Shown here: one piece after another, positions 63,986 to 64,000 of the stretch
Layout of the letters: each line of letters opens with the position of its first letter
Position numbering within the stretch: the stretch's first letter is position 1
From: Mariniblastus fucicola
GTDB taxonomy: Bacteria > Planctomycetota > Planctomycetia > Pirellulales > Pirellulaceae
Assembly: GCF_008087665.1 (NCBI RefSeq)
Contig: NZ_CP042912.1
Span: 4,340,001 to 4,404,000, forward strand
Reading direction: 5' to 3'
Length of the DNA stretch: 64,000 bases
Translations under genes and position numbers: made by a program
Notes under the pieces: generated by a model
Told to the model about the DNA's origin: nothing
The model's database searches: none
What the model saw: the letters and a program-made list of their open reading frames with translations, nothing else

Positions 63986-64000
63986 GCGTTCACTTTTGCT

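Overview
The window is from a planctomycete chromosome, most likely a Pirellulales relative. The clues are a Ser/Thr kinase fused to a TPR region, a cell-surface protease opening with an 'LEPRKLLAAD'-like leader and ending in a dockerin, a PQQ beta-propeller protein, a DUF5117-type metalloprotease, RDD and DUF1573-like proteins, and moderate GC. No rRNA or tRNA gene was seen. One structured RNA gene, RNase P RNA, is clear.

Layout. 1-13.3 kb is ordinary core: a kinase cut by the window edge, a PQQ protein, a CDGSH iron-sulfur protein, a prepilin-peptidase-like membrane protein, two tandem HtrA-like secreted proteases, an ArsS-type radical SAM protein, an RDD protein, xylose isomerase, an SDR oxidoreductase and a lipoprotein. 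13.4-21.6 kb is an insertion-sequence island: an IS4-like element with an amber stop in its transposase, two inverted 1,301-bp ISL3 copies, and an IS5-like element sitting inside a DUF1573-like exported-protein gene. Small exported proteins of unknown function lie between them. rnpB follows at 21.9 kb, then a nested palindrome and a large secreted M4 metalloprotease. 28-38 kb holds a TAXI-TRAP transporter pair, an MBOAT acyltransferase with a coupled small membrane protein, a TraB/Tiki-like protein, a DUF2071-like protein, a HEAT-like exported protein and a HAD phosphatase.

38.5-45.9 kb is an exopolysaccharide cluster, all on the plus strand: a Wzz chain-length protein, a P-loop partner lacking its Walker lysine, an initiating sugar transferase, a Wzy/ligase-like membrane protein, a GT4 glycosyltransferase and a polysaccharide deacetylase. 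Several of these genes overlap by one base. 46-53 kb is housekeeping (cysteine hydrolase, dcd, Bax-inhibitor-like protein, LON-domain protein, glycine-zipper lipoprotein, S9 peptidase).

The main discovery lies just after the LON-domain gene. A 76-codon frame with an in-frame UGA encodes a selenoprotein W-like (Rdx family) protein with a CGAU motif. A compact hairpin with G as the first base of its loop follows the UGA at a distance expected of a bacterial SECIS. Conventional gene calling splits or misses this gene.

53-64 kb is repeat-rich accessory DNA. It holds a frameshifted GxxExxY gene followed by three 170-bp-spaced copies of an 81-bp palindrome, a DUF5117 metalloprotease, three decayed REP-associated (Y1/HUH) transposase loci with shared flanking repeats, an AT-richer P-loop ATPase with a zinc ribbon and unknown function, a HEAT-like membrane protein, and dinB at the right edge.
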